A DNA stretch of 64,000 nt, taken from assembly GCF_900110415.1 (NCBI RefSeq), contig NZ_FODR01000021.1, forward strand, positions 1-64,000, read 5' to 3'. Made by a program: the position numbers and the translations under genes. Numbering within the stretch: the stretch's first letter is position 1; every line of letters starts with the position of its first letter. Below the pieces are notes generated by a model, which worked only from the letters and a program-made list of their open reading frames with translations, did no database searches and had not been told where the DNA came from. The DNA comes from Mucilaginibacter sp. OK283 (GTDB lineage Bacteria > Bacteroidota > Bacteroidia > Sphingobacteriales > Sphingobacteriaceae). Of the stretch, positions 52,494-60,742 are shown one piece after another.

Positions 52494-52700
52494 CTAATCA
52501 ATTTGTTTAACTGTCATTTGTAACTCCATCCCCAATACAGCCGCAACCTGATTTAATACCGATAATGTCGGATTAGCTTCATTTCTCTCTATTTTATAAA
52601 TGGTATTTATATTTACCGCAGACAATTCGGCCAAATGCCGTTGAGTTATCCCGAGTTGCTTTCGCCTTTGTTGAATAACTGTTCCAATTGATAATAACAT
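52494..52700 (-). CDS. HipB-like XRE-family DNA-binding regulator
   Basis: 68 residues. A helix-turn-helix of the Cro/C1 (XRE) type covers most of the protein: IGTVIQQRRKQLGITQRHLA, ELSAVNINTIYKIERNEANP, and LSVLNQVAAVLGMEL. The first gene of the tripartite toxin-antitoxin operon, it is probably its autorepressor, because repeated operator-like boxes surround its start codon. Confidence 0.88.
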   Translation of the reverse strand: MLLSIGTVIQQRRKQLGITQRHLAELSAVNINTIYKIERNEANPTLSVLNQVAAVLGMELQMTVKQID

Positions 52701-52827
52701 TATAATGGGATTTTTATTTAAAGTTAATTAAAAATAGAATTTTAATCATCATAAATCTTATTAAAATAGGATTTATGATGACCCTGCTTTTTAAATGATA
52801 GATTTTTAGCGCAAATCCCATTATAAT
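52699..52827. promoter_or_regulatory. Multiple HipB operator boxes
   Basis: Variants of AAATCCCATTATAAT recur four times. One is at 52699-52713 on the minus strand, overlapping the hipB start codon. Two overlap at 52753-52767 and 52760-52774, inside the perfect 11-bp dyad CATCATAAATC (52747-52757) / GATTTATGATG (52770-52780). One is at 52813-52827. Such an array suits cooperative HipB binding. The rest of the spacer up to 52938 shows only AT-rich promoter sequence. Confidence 0.6.
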
Positions 52828-52938
52828 ATGCTTTTTTGTAGCGTCAGTCGGCCCATAAAATAAATTATTGGGGATGATAACATTTTCTTAGTTGATAAGT
52901 TAGTATTTCAAATAATCCGGCGATATATTTAAAAATCT

Positions 52939-53496
52939 ATGCTTAAGAAAGCTATTTTGTTTCTGATACTTGTCACAACGGCTACGTTTGCCCATGCTCA
53001 AACGACCGAAGAGGTTTATGATAGTTATCTTGATTTTAATGTGGCAAAGCTTAATGATGACGCTGCTCAGTCAATTGCTCTTGCCCAAAAGATTTTGCCT
53101 GATACAGCCAAGCTAACGCCCAAAGTGCGGGTTGCATTTTATAACTCGCTGGCAAAACTTTACGAAGACGATAACCAAAGCATCAATGCAATTAAATATT
53201 ACAAAATAGTTGTGGCCGCCCAGCCAGATTATTACGTGGCGCACCGTGCTTTAGGCTACCTGTATATCAAAGATATTTCGGGAAAGCCCGTGGTAATGAA
53301 CCTGAATTACATTGAAAAAGCACGATTGGCTTTGCCCCACCTTGAAAAAGCCCAGGCTTGCGATCCGGATGAAAATACCCTGAAAATTATTAAAGTACTC
53401 TATAACAACTTAAATAACGAAGCCGCGCTTGGTACCCTGCCCGTCCGCCTGGCTAAATTGAGTAAGAACTGTATTGATTTGTTGAGTGACCAGTAG
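52939..53496 (+). CDS. Secreted TPR-like hypothetical protein
   Basis: 185 residues. A signal peptide (MLKKAILFLILVTTATFAHA, cut before QTTEE) is followed by helical pairs: KVRVAFYNSLAKLYEDDNQS, AIKYYKIVVAAQPDYYVAHR, ALGYLYIKDI and LALPHLEKAQACDPDENTLK. These are TPR-like motifs, so a scaffold role in the periplasm is likely. I see no named family. It reads away from the HipBST-like operon. Confidence 0.7.
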   Translation: MLKKAILFLILVTTATFAHAQTTEEVYDSYLDFNVAKLNDDAAQSIALAQKILPDTAKLTPKVRVAFYNSLAKLYEDDNQSINAIKYYKIVVAAQPDYYVAHRALGYLYIKDISGKPVVMNLNYIEKARLALPHLEKAQACDPDENTLKIIKVLYNNLNNEAALGTLPVRLAKLSKNCIDLLSDQ

Positions 53497-53499
53497 ATT

Positions 53500-53665
53500 T
53501 AGATGTGCAGATTTCAGATTACAGATGTGCAGATGATTAATCAATTTGAAAATCTGAGGATTTGAGAATTTCAAAATGAGATTCCGAATATCTGAAATTT
53601 ATCCTTTTCATCTGCACATCTGAAATTTGCACATCTGCACATCCGCTCCTTCATCTGCACATCCG
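53500..53665. repeat. Intergenic ATCTGCACATCTGAAAT repeat, copy next to esterase 1
   Basis: Left words GATGTGCAGATTTCAGAT and right words CATCTGCACATCTGAAATTT make an inverted repeat, with AATTTGAAAATCTGAGGATT in the centre. It fills the gap between the TPR-like and esterase genes. Confidence 0.65.
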
Positions 53666-53669
53666 CTGC

Positions 53670-54554
53670 CTATTTCTGTCTAAAACTATCCCCGATAAAG
53701 TTTAATGCATCAATGATGCCGGTGCGCCAGTAGGTCCAGTTGTGGGCACCGTCGCGGATGCGGAACTCGTGGGGGACTTTCTTGTCCATCAGGGCAACGT
53801 GCAACAGGGAGTTGCCTTTGCTTAGGGCATCATCATCACCGCAATCAATCCAGTAACGCACATCGTTAAGGTCGTCGGCTGTTTTGCCTTGAATTAATCC
53901 TAAAATCGAGTTTGCTTTCCATGTATCATTTAACCGTTCGGCGCCTTTAAGGTTGGGGCCGAAAACTTTAGCGTACGCCTCGGCCCAGCGGGCATCGGTA
54001 ATGCCCATAAAGTCTTCCTCGTTGCGTACCGCTGCACTTAAAGCTGCCGCTGCCGAGAACATTTCGGGATGTTTAATGCTATAAATTAATGTTCCGAATC
54101 CGCCCATAGATAAACCGGCTACGGCACGGTACTTTTTGGTTCCCTTTATGCGGTAATCTTTTTCGATGGTAGGGATAAATTCTTTGAAAAAGAAATCTTC
54201 ATAATTACGTTTACCATCGTACGAGTTAATGTAAAATGTAGTTTTTGCATCGGGCATTACAATAATCATCGGCGGAATTTTACCTTCGGCGATGGCTTTA
54301 TCAGCATAACGGTTAATCTCGCCAAATTGCAGCCAGCCGGTTTGGTCGTCGCCGTAGCCATGCAACAGGTACACTACCGGGTAAGTACGGTTTGATGTTT
54401 CATAATCGGCAGGCAGGTAAATGGCGTATTTTACGTTGTAATCCAAAATGTCGCTCTTTACATTTTGTTCCTCTATCACCTTGCCGGCCGGAATATGCTG
54501 TGCAAATGCCATGGAAGTAGAGAGGAGTAAGCAGATCAGAATAAGTTTTTTCAT
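53670..54554 (-). CDS. Secreted alpha/beta-hydrolase esterase, paralogue 1
   Basis: 294 residues. Signal peptide MKKLILICLLLSTSMAFAQ, then the esterase-D/feruloyl-esterase-like fold: YPVVYLLHGYGDDQTGWL, PPMIIVMPDAKTT, nucleophile Ser149 in GLSMGG, acid residue in the CGDDD stretch (about 240), and His271 in DGAHNWTYW. It should hydrolyse an ester on a sugar or lipid in the periplasm. A close paralogue lies at 55142-56029, with one small gene between them. The shared YWRTGI and FIGDxFRQK ends show recent duplication. Confidence 0.9.
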   Translation of the reverse strand: MKKLILICLLLSTSMAFAQHIPAGKVIEEQNVKSDILDYNVKYAIYLPADYETSNRTYPVVYLLHGYGDDQTGWLQFGEINRYADKAIAEGKIPPMIIVMPDAKTTFYINSYDGKRNYEDFFFKEFIPTIEKDYRIKGTKKYRAVAGLSMGGFGTLIYSIKHPEMFSAAAALSAAVRNEEDFMGITDARWAEAYAKVFGPNLKGAERLNDTWKANSILGLIQGKTADDLNDVRYWIDCGDDDALSKGNSLLHVALMDKKVPHEFRIRDGAHNWTYWRTGIIDALNFIGDSFRQK

Positions 54555-54559
54555 AGTAT

Positions 54560-54670
54560 CTTAATCAATTTGAAAATTTGAGGATTTGAAAATTTGAAAA
54601 TAAAATCTATAGATCTGAAATGTTTCCATTTTCATCTGCACATCTGAAATTTGCATATCTGCACATTTAA
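54560..54670. repeat. Intergenic ATCTGCACATCTGAAAT repeat, between esterase 1 and the small gene
   Basis: AATTTGAAAATTTGAGGATT and TCATCTGCACATCTGAAATT, the same words as in the other copies at 53.5 and 55.1 kb, fill the gap. Confidence 0.6.
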
Positions 54671-54672
54671 AA

Positions 54673-55053
54673 TCAATCCGCATCCCACACCCATGGTTCT
54701 TCGCCTACAAAAGCAATGGTTAAGCCTACCCCGTCAATTTTAAATTTCCAGGTTATGTTTTCGCGTTTATCGTTTTTAATATCACTGCAGGTGAAAAAAT
54801 AATACACCGTGAATATGCATTTGAATGATCCCGTTAAGTCTCGGGTACTAAACTTAGCATCGACTATATCAAATTCCCGCACTTCGGGCGATCCTCCGTT
54901 ATCATAAAAATAAGAAGCGAGGCCCTGCCGCATGTTGGCGTTGTTTTGATCGTCGCCCAAAAAAACGCTCAAAAATTCTGCTATCGGTAGCGTGCCATCC
55001 GCAAGTTTTTCCAGACGGTCTGTCGAAACCGTCAACTTAAAATCCTTTGCCAT
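54673..55053 (-). CDS. Unrecognised 126-residue protein between the esterases
   Basis: Soluble, no signal peptide. It reads MAKDFKLTVSTDRLEKLADG, later FSTRDLTGSFKCIFTVYYFF and ends GVGLTIAFVGEEPWVWDAD. Mixed helix and strand with an acidic end. I do not recognise a family. It is on the same strand as the flanking esterases but is separated from each by repeat sequence, so it may be an independent gene carried along in the duplication. Confidence 0.6.
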   Translation of the reverse strand: MAKDFKLTVSTDRLEKLADGTLPIAEFLSVFLGDDQNNANMRQGLASYFYDNGGSPEVREFDIVDAKFSTRDLTGSFKCIFTVYYFFTCSDIKNDKRENITWKFKIDGVGLTIAFVGEEPWVWDAD

Positions 55054-55059
55054 TTATCA

Positions 55060-55140
55060 ACAGTGAAACATTATCTCATCTATCTTTTCAATCCATCTGC
55101 ACATCTGAAATCTGCATATCTGCACATCTGCCGCACATCT
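55060..55140. repeat. Intergenic ATCTGCACATCTGAAAT repeat, before esterase 2 end
   Basis: CCATCTGCACATCTGAAATC and TGCATATCTGCACATCTG repeat the unit found at the other boundaries of this region. Confidence 0.6.
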
Positions 55141-55141
55141 A

Positions 55142-56029
55142 TCACTTCTGCCTGAAACCATCGCCTATAAAGCTGAGGGCATTGGTGATGCCGGTGCGCC
55201 AGTACGTCCAGTTGTGGGCACCATCGCGCATCCTAAATTCATGGGGCACTTTCTTTTCTGTCAGGGTTATATGCAGCATGCTGTTGCCTATGGTTAAAAA
55301 GTCATCATCGCCGCAATCAATCCAGTAGCGCACTTTGCTCAAATCGTCTGCCGTTTTATTTTGTACCAGGTTCAACACCGAATTTGCTTGCCAGTCTTTA
55401 GTCAGCCTGTCTTTACCTTTCAATCCACGGCCAAATAACTGGCCAAAAACGTGTTCGTAATTATCATCTGGCTGGTTAACCATTTGGTCGTCGGGGAATA
55501 CCGCCGCGCTTAATGCCGCTGCTGCCGAAAAAAGCTGCGGGTATTTAATAGCGTAAATCAGCGTGCCGTAGCCACCCATGGAAAGGCCGGCAACTCCGCG
55601 GTATTGTCTTTCGGTTTTTATGCGATAGGCCTGCTCAACGTGGGGTATAAATTCTTTTATAAAAAAATCCTCGTATTTTTCCTTCCCATCATAGGAGTTA
55701 ATATACCAGCTGGTACCGCCATCCGGCATTACAATAATCATTGGCGGAATAGTACCATCTAAAATGGCCTGGTCGGCATAACGGTTTACTTCGCCAAATT
55801 GTAACCAGCCGGTGTTGTCGTCGGAGTATCCGTGTAAAAGGTATACCACAGGGTAGGTACGGTTAGCCGTTTCATAATCGGCAGGCAGGTAAATGGTGTA
55901 TTTAACGTTGCGTTTTAAAATTTTGCTTTTAATGGTCTGCTCTTCAATTACTTTGCCTTGTTGGGCAAATGTGCTGCCGGCGCTTACCAGGAAGCAAAGG
56001 AGCAGGCACGTTTTCAAAGTATTTTTCAT
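55142..56029 (-). CDS. Secreted alpha/beta-hydrolase esterase, paralogue 2
   Basis: 295 residues. Signal peptide (MKNTLKTCLLLCFLVSAGST, ending FAQQ) and the same fold as the neighbour: YPVVYLLHGYSDDNTGWLQF, Ser150 in GLSMGG, acid in CGDDD, and DGAHNWTYW. It is clearly homologous to the esterase at 53670-54554 across its full length but differs in many positions. The phosphodiesterase gene upstream ends only 26 bases before its start, so they are probably in one operon. Confidence 0.9.
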   Translation of the reverse strand: MKNTLKTCLLLCFLVSAGSTFAQQGKVIEEQTIKSKILKRNVKYTIYLPADYETANRTYPVVYLLHGYSDDNTGWLQFGEVNRYADQAILDGTIPPMIIVMPDGGTSWYINSYDGKEKYEDFFIKEFIPHVEQAYRIKTERQYRGVAGLSMGGYGTLIYAIKYPQLFSAAAALSAAVFPDDQMVNQPDDNYEHVFGQLFGRGLKGKDRLTKDWQANSVLNLVQNKTADDLSKVRYWIDCGDDDFLTIGNSMLHITLTEKKVPHEFRMRDGAHNWTYWRTGITNALSFIGDGFRQK

Positions 56030-56055
56030 ATATCCTAAATTGGGGTTGGTAGCTG

Positions 56056-57018
56056 TTAAAAAGTAAGCGGTTTGCCTTGCTGCGGGTAAACCAGGCTTAG
56101 TTGTAATTTATTTTCAACTTTTAATTCGTTTTTTATTTTCACAATGCTGTTTGCCGGTGGTTTTAAATGTGTAACAACAATGTTTAACCCTTTGACGGCA
56201 TCCGGGCCGGTTAATGAGGCCAGTTTGTCCATTTCGACCATTAGCCAATGGGGGGTAAGGTGGCCAAATAACGTTTTATCAGGCTGTTCGCTTGGGAACG
56301 AAACCTCAATCATGATGGCTTTTAATTGTTTGTTTTTAACCAGGGGGGTAACAGCTTCCCAAAGCTTTTGCAGGTTGGTGCTTTTTTCAACAGCATCGGG
56401 GCCGGTATCGCCTAAATATAATATATAGGCCTCATTGCTGTGCACCAAAAAGGCGGTGCTGGTGAGGTTTGAATGGCTTAGTGGGAATGCCTGCACTTTT
56501 AGCGCGGTGTTTTTTATAGCCACCTCGTTTCCAGGCTCAAGTGGTTTATAATGAAACTTTTTTAAAGCGGGGCTTTCCCCTTCGTCGGCAAAGTTGGCCC
56601 AACTTGCCCAGGTAAAGTAATGGGTTTTGAGTGTTTGGAGTGTGCTTTGCAGGCCATAAATGTTTTTAGTGCTATCCTCTGGCGAGTTAATGATTAGGCC
56701 GGCAAGGTGGTCGAGGTGCGCATGCGAGATGAAATATCCTTTAATGTATTGCCTCAATACTTTCTCCTGCGAAACATGGAAAGCCTTGTTTTCGACGGTT
56801 TTTTTTATGCCGTAGTGCAGCGTGCCGGCATCTAAGCATATGTAATCATTACTGCCGGTTGCTGCCAGCATGTAAGCCGATAGGTTGCTTTCATCAATGC
56901 CGCCGAGCACGCCCAAAGGCACCAGCCTGAATGAAGGCGCCGGTTTAACTTGTGCCTTTACCCCAAAAGGCACCAAAGCACATAGAATAGCACTTAAAGC
57001 AAGGAATTTACGGATCAT
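56056..57018 (-). CDS. Secreted class II cyclic-nucleotide phosphodiesterase-like metallo-hydrolase
   Basis: 320 residues. Signal peptide (MIRKFLALSAILCALVPFG, ending VKAQ). The metal site FISHAHLDHLAGLIINSPE gives His99, His101, Asp103 and His104, the wording of the class II PDE family (PDEase_II, yeast PDE1 and CpdP type). PLSHSNLTSTAFLVHSNEAY and YLGDTGPDAVE also match. The reaction would be hydrolysis of a 3',5'-cyclic nucleotide. With a signal peptide it acts outside the cytoplasm, so it would degrade external cyclic nucleotides. I chose 57018 because the signal peptide starts there. Confidence 0.85.
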   Translation of the reverse strand: MIRKFLALSAILCALVPFGVKAQVKPAPSFRLVPLGVLGGIDESNLSAYMLAATGSNDYICLDAGTLHYGIKKTVENKAFHVSQEKVLRQYIKGYFISHAHLDHLAGLIINSPEDSTKNIYGLQSTLQTLKTHYFTWASWANFADEGESPALKKFHYKPLEPGNEVAIKNTALKVQAFPLSHSNLTSTAFLVHSNEAYILYLGDTGPDAVEKSTNLQKLWEAVTPLVKNKQLKAIMIEVSFPSEQPDKTLFGHLTPHWLMVEMDKLASLTGPDAVKGLNIVVTHLKPPANSIVKIKNELKVENKLQLSLVYPQQGKPLTF

Positions 57019-57176
57019 TAAAGGTAGATTTTCAATTGCAGTACAGCACAATTGTTATGGTGCTAAATTAATGATATACCCATCAATTAAACAAAAATAA
57101 AAGCTGTTTTAAATGATAGCTGAAGTAACAACTCCCACAAAACTCAATGTCACATGATTTAATGCCTGAACTGATA

Positions 57177-58271
57177 TTATTCAACTTTCAGCTTTTCGGC
57201 AGCTTTTTTATTTGACTCATAGTCGCCTCCTAGTAGGTAACCCCAGGGTTTAAGACTCTCAATACGATCAAATATGATTTTGAAAATAGCAATAACAGGT
57301 ATGGAAAGGAACATGCCCGAAAGCCCCCAGATCATCTCGCCAAGAATAATGCCGATGAACGAGATCAGGGCGTTCAGCCTCACCTTTGAACCCACAATAG
57401 TTGGCAGCAAAAAGTTGGCATCTACTGCGTGTATTACAATTACACTAACAGCCACTGTTACAGTTTTGCCAATATTGCCGGTAGCAAAAGTGATGATGGT
57501 GCTTAATAGCAACGCTGTGAAAATACCGATATAGGGAATGATGTTAAATAAACCTACAATGATACCCAGTAACGCCGCGTATTTTATGCCGATTAATAAA
57601 AAAACGGTAATGGCAACACTGGCTACAATAAACATTTCAAGCAATAGCCCCAGTATATACTGCCTCATGATAGATTGAACGTTTTCTACAATGTCCATCA
57701 CTACCGCCGAGTTCTCGTCCCTGAATACCCAGATGATAAACCGAAGAAGAAGCCGCCTGTAAAGCAAAATAAAAAACGTGAAGATCATGATAAACACATA
57801 AAATATCATGAGCGACGAGATTGCGCCGAAAGCAGTGCTTACCACATCGGTTCCCGATTCCATTATTTTTTTGGAGGCATCATCTACATATTTTAGCTGT
57901 TTGGCCGCGTTGATGTGGAAGGCTGATTGTACCCAACTCTGCAAATCATGAATTGATTGCGATACCTGGCTTTTAAGCATTGGCCAATCATTGGCAAGGT
58001 TTGATATTTGGGAACCTACCAGGTAAAGTATGCCGCCAACCAGGGCCACCAGCAAAAGGATAGATGCCAATGACGACATGCTGCGCGGCAGGTGTAGTTT
58101 TTTTTCAAGAAAGTTGGAAACCGGCAGCAACAGGATAGCAAATATAAACCCGAAGATTAATGGGTCGAGTATATCTTTGCCTACGATGATGAGGTAGCCA
58201 AGGGCCAGAAAACCCAGCAGAGTAAGCGCAAGTCGTTCATAAAAAGGGGCTATAATTTTTTTTGCCGGCAT
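57177..58271 (-). CDS. AI-2E family membrane transporter
   Basis: 364 residues. The AI-2E (PerM/TqsA) plan is clear: an N-terminal hairpin (FAILLLPVSNFLEKKLHLPR), a long periplasmic segment about residues 88-140, and a C-terminal bundle with LGIIVGLFNIIPYIGIFTAL, DANFLLPTIVGSKVRLNALI and WGLSGMFLSIPVIAIFKIIF. Members export small molecules or act as proton/sodium-linked transporters; the substrate is unknown. The dyad element B lies 111 bases upstream of the start codon, in the same orientation as element A before the Fur gene. Confidence 0.9.
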   Translation of the reverse strand: MPAKKIIAPFYERLALTLLGFLALGYLIIVGKDILDPLIFGFIFAILLLPVSNFLEKKLHLPRSMSSLASILLLVALVGGILYLVGSQISNLANDWPMLKSQVSQSIHDLQSWVQSAFHINAAKQLKYVDDASKKIMESGTDVVSTAFGAISSLMIFYVFIMIFTFFILLYRRLLLRFIIWVFRDENSAVVMDIVENVQSIMRQYILGLLLEMFIVASVAITVFLLIGIKYAALLGIIVGLFNIIPYIGIFTALLLSTIITFATGNIGKTVTVAVSVIVIHAVDANFLLPTIVGSKVRLNALISFIGIILGEMIWGLSGMFLSIPVIAIFKIIFDRIESLKPWGYLLGGDYESNKKAAEKLKVE

Positions 58272-58381
58272 AGGGTAGATGATTATCTGGTGTTGTTCAG
58301 GTACCTTAACACAAAGCGGTACCCGAGGTTTGAAGATACATAATTATTAGGCAAAAAGCCATCTTTTCTTCTGTAATGGCA

Positions 58382-58510
58382 GGCAAACGCATTTAATCGC
58401 GTTAACATAACTTAACATATTTTAGATATGTTTTTTATAAATATTTGATAATCAATATTTTGTATTTTAACATGGTTAACACTAAACTGATCGCCCAATT
58501 TAGGCGCATC
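58382..58510 (-). repeat. Upstream dyad element, copy B (before the AI-2E gene)
   Basis: On the minus strand it reads like copy A at 38024-38150: GCGCCTAAATTG, GTTAACCATGTTAAAATA, a variable AT-rich core, ATATGTTAAGTTATGTTAAC and ATGCGTTTGCC. A further GATGCGTTTGCCCTG sits at 58680-58694 on the plus strand. The rest of 58272-58781 holds no gene that I can support. Confidence 0.6.
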
Positions 58511-58781
58511 CAAATATTTGTGCCCGTTGTTGGCCAATACGAGCCCTTTAGTACCTGGATCATTTAACCAGGATCAGCCAATAGAAACAAGGTATCGTTT
58601 GATGCTTATATCTTCCCGACGCTATAAGTTTATTCCGTTAGCTATTATTAAATAGCAGCTTATTGCCGTTAACTACTTAGATGCGTTTGCCCTGTTCGCA
58701 ACAGCTTGTTGTAAATTTATATCCACTGGTAACAGGTGAAACTTACTTTGATGATTGAACCCATCGGCCGGCTTAATCGTT

Positions 58782-59159
58782 TTACTCGTCCTCGGCAAAC
58801 GTAAGTACGTAATTGTTATTGTCTTTAATCGAAAACTCAGTAGCCCCATAAAAAGTTGTTTCTAAGCCTTTCAAAACAGGCACCAGATCTTTTACAGATT
58901 CGAAAAAAGCCCGGATGTTTTTGAGTTTGATATAGAGCAGCATCGACGCTCCATCCTGCCGGCTGATATCGGGAAGTTCTTCGCCCAGGCTTGCCATGGT
59001 TTGAAACATCATGGTTACGTTACCTTTGGCCATCATAGCCCAAACCAGGTCGGCGCCGGTTTCGGGTACGGTTACTACCAGTTCGAAACCCAGCAGGTGA
59101 AAAAATTTGATAGTTTCGTTAATATCCTTAACAAAAATATTGGGCGATAAGCTTTCCAT
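58782..59159 (-). CDS. VOC-family (glyoxalase/bleomycin-resistance-like) protein
   Basis: 125 residues. The VOC pattern MESLSPNIFVKDINETIKFF, HLLGFELVVTVPETGADLVW and the final GATEFSIKDNNNYVLTFAED show the paired beta-alpha-beta-beta-beta modules. The typical C-terminal metal residue (Glu) is in TFAEDE. The substrate is unknown. Monocistronic. Confidence 0.85.
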   Translation of the reverse strand: MESLSPNIFVKDINETIKFFHLLGFELVVTVPETGADLVWAMMAKGNVTMMFQTMASLGEELPDISRQDGASMLLYIKLKNIRAFFESVKDLVPVLKGLETTFYGATEFSIKDNNNYVLTFAEDE

Positions 59160-59303
59160 TGTTTTTAATTAAGCTGTAAAAGTTGAAATAAATGCTGCGA
59201 TAAAAATAAATATTTATATTGAAAATGCTAAATAATTTAGTAAAATTGTCAAAAATAAATGAAATCGATAATTCAGTAAATCACTAATTCAATAATTAAA
59301 AAA

Positions 59304-59648
59304 GTGGGAAAACTTGTAGAAGAATTTGACAGCTATCGCACCAAAATGAACGATAGGATAATGGAAACTGCCAACACCAATATTAAACGTTTTTTTGCGC
59401 TGGATACCACCAGCTATGCCGATGGCGCCCTCGATGTAAAAACCAAAGAAATGCTTGGCCTGGTAGCCAGTATGGTGCTGCGCTGCGACGATTGCATTAA
59501 ATACCACCTGGGTAAATGTTATGACGCAGGGGTTAAGCACGATGAAATGAATGAGATATTTATGATAGCCAATTTGGTAGGCGGATCTATAGTTATTCCG
59601 CATTACCGTAGGGCGGTTGAATATTGGGACGAGTTAAACGAAGCTTAG
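59304..59648 (+). CDS. Carboxymuconolactone decarboxylase-family (AhpD-like) protein
   Basis: 114 residues, all helical. The active-site pattern CDDCIKYHLGKCYDAG has the CxxC-x3-H of the CMD/AhpD family, which suggests peroxidase or disulfide-exchange activity. The start codon is GTG at 59304, since the family begins near GKLVEEFDSYR and no ATG lies close; an ATG at 59346 would cut the first helix. Confidence 0.85.
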   Translation: MGKLVEEFDSYRTKMNDRIMETANTNIKRFFALDTTSYADGALDVKTKEMLGLVASMVLRCDDCIKYHLGKCYDAGVKHDEMNEIFMIANLVGGSIVIPHYRRAVEYWDELNEA

Positions 59649-59753
59649 CTTTAAGTCGTAAGTCTTTAGTTCGAAGTCTTAAGCCAAAAGTTGGTTTTAT
59701 GAAAACGTCCATTGCATTTAAAACTATGCACACTTTCTACTTAATTTAAAAAT

Positions 59754-60116
59754 TTGAGCTCATTTAGAGATTTGATTGCTTACAAAAAAGCATTCGCCCT
59801 GTCAATGGAAATTTTCTGGCTAACGAAAACGTTTCCCAAAGAAGAAACCTATAGTCTTATTGACCAAATACGAAGGTCATCGAGGTCGGTTTTTGCTTCA
59901 ATTGCAGAATCCTATAAAAAGCGGAAATACCCCAATCACTTTATAAGCAAGCTTACCGATGCGGAAATGGAAAATGCAGAAACGCAAGCTTGGCTGGATG
60001 CTTCTTTAGCATGCAATTATATTACACAAGAGAAATTTTACGAGCTTAACAAGCAAAGCGAAGAAATTTCATTTCTGTTGATCTACATGATAAATAACTC
60101 AGATAAATTCAAATAG
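59754..60116 (+). CDS. Four-helix-bundle protein (23S rRNA IVS family)
   Basis: 120 residues. FRDLIAYKKAFALSMEIFWL, the conserved FPKEETYSLIDQIRRSSRSV with ASIAESYKK, and ETQAWLDASLACNYI fit the four-helix-bundle family first seen in rRNA intervening sequences. Members form a pentamer of unknown function. The reading frame opens with TTG (59754). Its upstream gap holds AAGTCTTAAGCC repeat words. Confidence 0.85.
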   Translation: MSSFRDLIAYKKAFALSMEIFWLTKTFPKEETYSLIDQIRRSSRSVFASIAESYKKRKYPNHFISKLTDAEMENAETQAWLDASLACNYITQEKFYELNKQSEEISFLLIYMINNSDKFK

Positions 60117-60154
60117 CCAATAATTACGACCTATTTTACTTAAAGACAAAAAAA

Positions 60155-60742
60155 ATGACTTCAGACTTAGAACTCAATACTTCAGACTTAATCCGCTGCT
60201 CCTGGGCCGGAACCGACCCACTATATAACAAATACCACGACGAAGAGTGGGGCAAAGAAGTACACGATGACCATACCCTTTTTGAATTCCTGATCCTTGA
60301 ATCTGCCCAGGCTGGTTTAAGCTGGATAACTATTTTACGCAGGAGGGAGGGCTACCGCAAAGCTTTTGCCAATTTTGACGTACGCAAAGTAGCGGCCTTT
60401 ACCGATGAGGATGTAGAGCGCCTGATGCAGGATACAGGCATCATTCGTAACCGGTTAAAAATACTGGCAGCTATCAACAATGCCAAATTATTTATTGACA
60501 TACAACAGGAATTTGGTTCGTTTGATAAATACCTGTACAGCTTTATGCCCGGCGGAAGACCGATTATCAACCATCACCATAAAATCCCCGCCAGTACGCC
60601 CGAATCGGATGCTATCAGCAAGGATATGAAAAAGCGGGGCTTCAAGTTTTTTGGCACCACCATTTGTTACGCCCATATGCAAGCAACGGGTATGGTGAAT
60701 GATCATATCCCGGAGTGTAGTTTCAAGTATACACACGAATAG
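60155..60742 (+). CDS. tag: DNA-3-methyladenine glycosylase I
   Basis: 195 residues. CSWAGTDPLYNKYHDEEWGK at the start and LILESAQAGLSWITILRRRE are diagnostic of Tag. KFFGTTICYAHMQATGMVND closes the zinc site. It removes N3-methyladenine from DNA in the cytoplasm. The first dozen codons (MTSDLELNTSDL) come from repeat-like DNA (TCAGACTTA twice), so the real start may be close to CSWAG, or the repeat has supplied a new N-terminus. Confidence 0.93.
   Translation: MTSDLELNTSDLIRCSWAGTDPLYNKYHDEEWGKEVHDDHTLFEFLILESAQAGLSWITILRRREGYRKAFANFDVRKVAAFTDEDVERLMQDTGIIRNRLKILAAINNAKLFIDIQQEFGSFDKYLYSFMPGGRPIINHHHKIPASTPESDAISKDMKKRGFKFFGTTICYAHMQATGMVNDHIPECSFKYTHE

Noticed and set aside
51166..52501. 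HipA pseudogene split by mutation
   Set aside because: The two parts have separate starts, a normal overlap, and intact motifs, as in HipBST; a frameshift is not needed to explain them.
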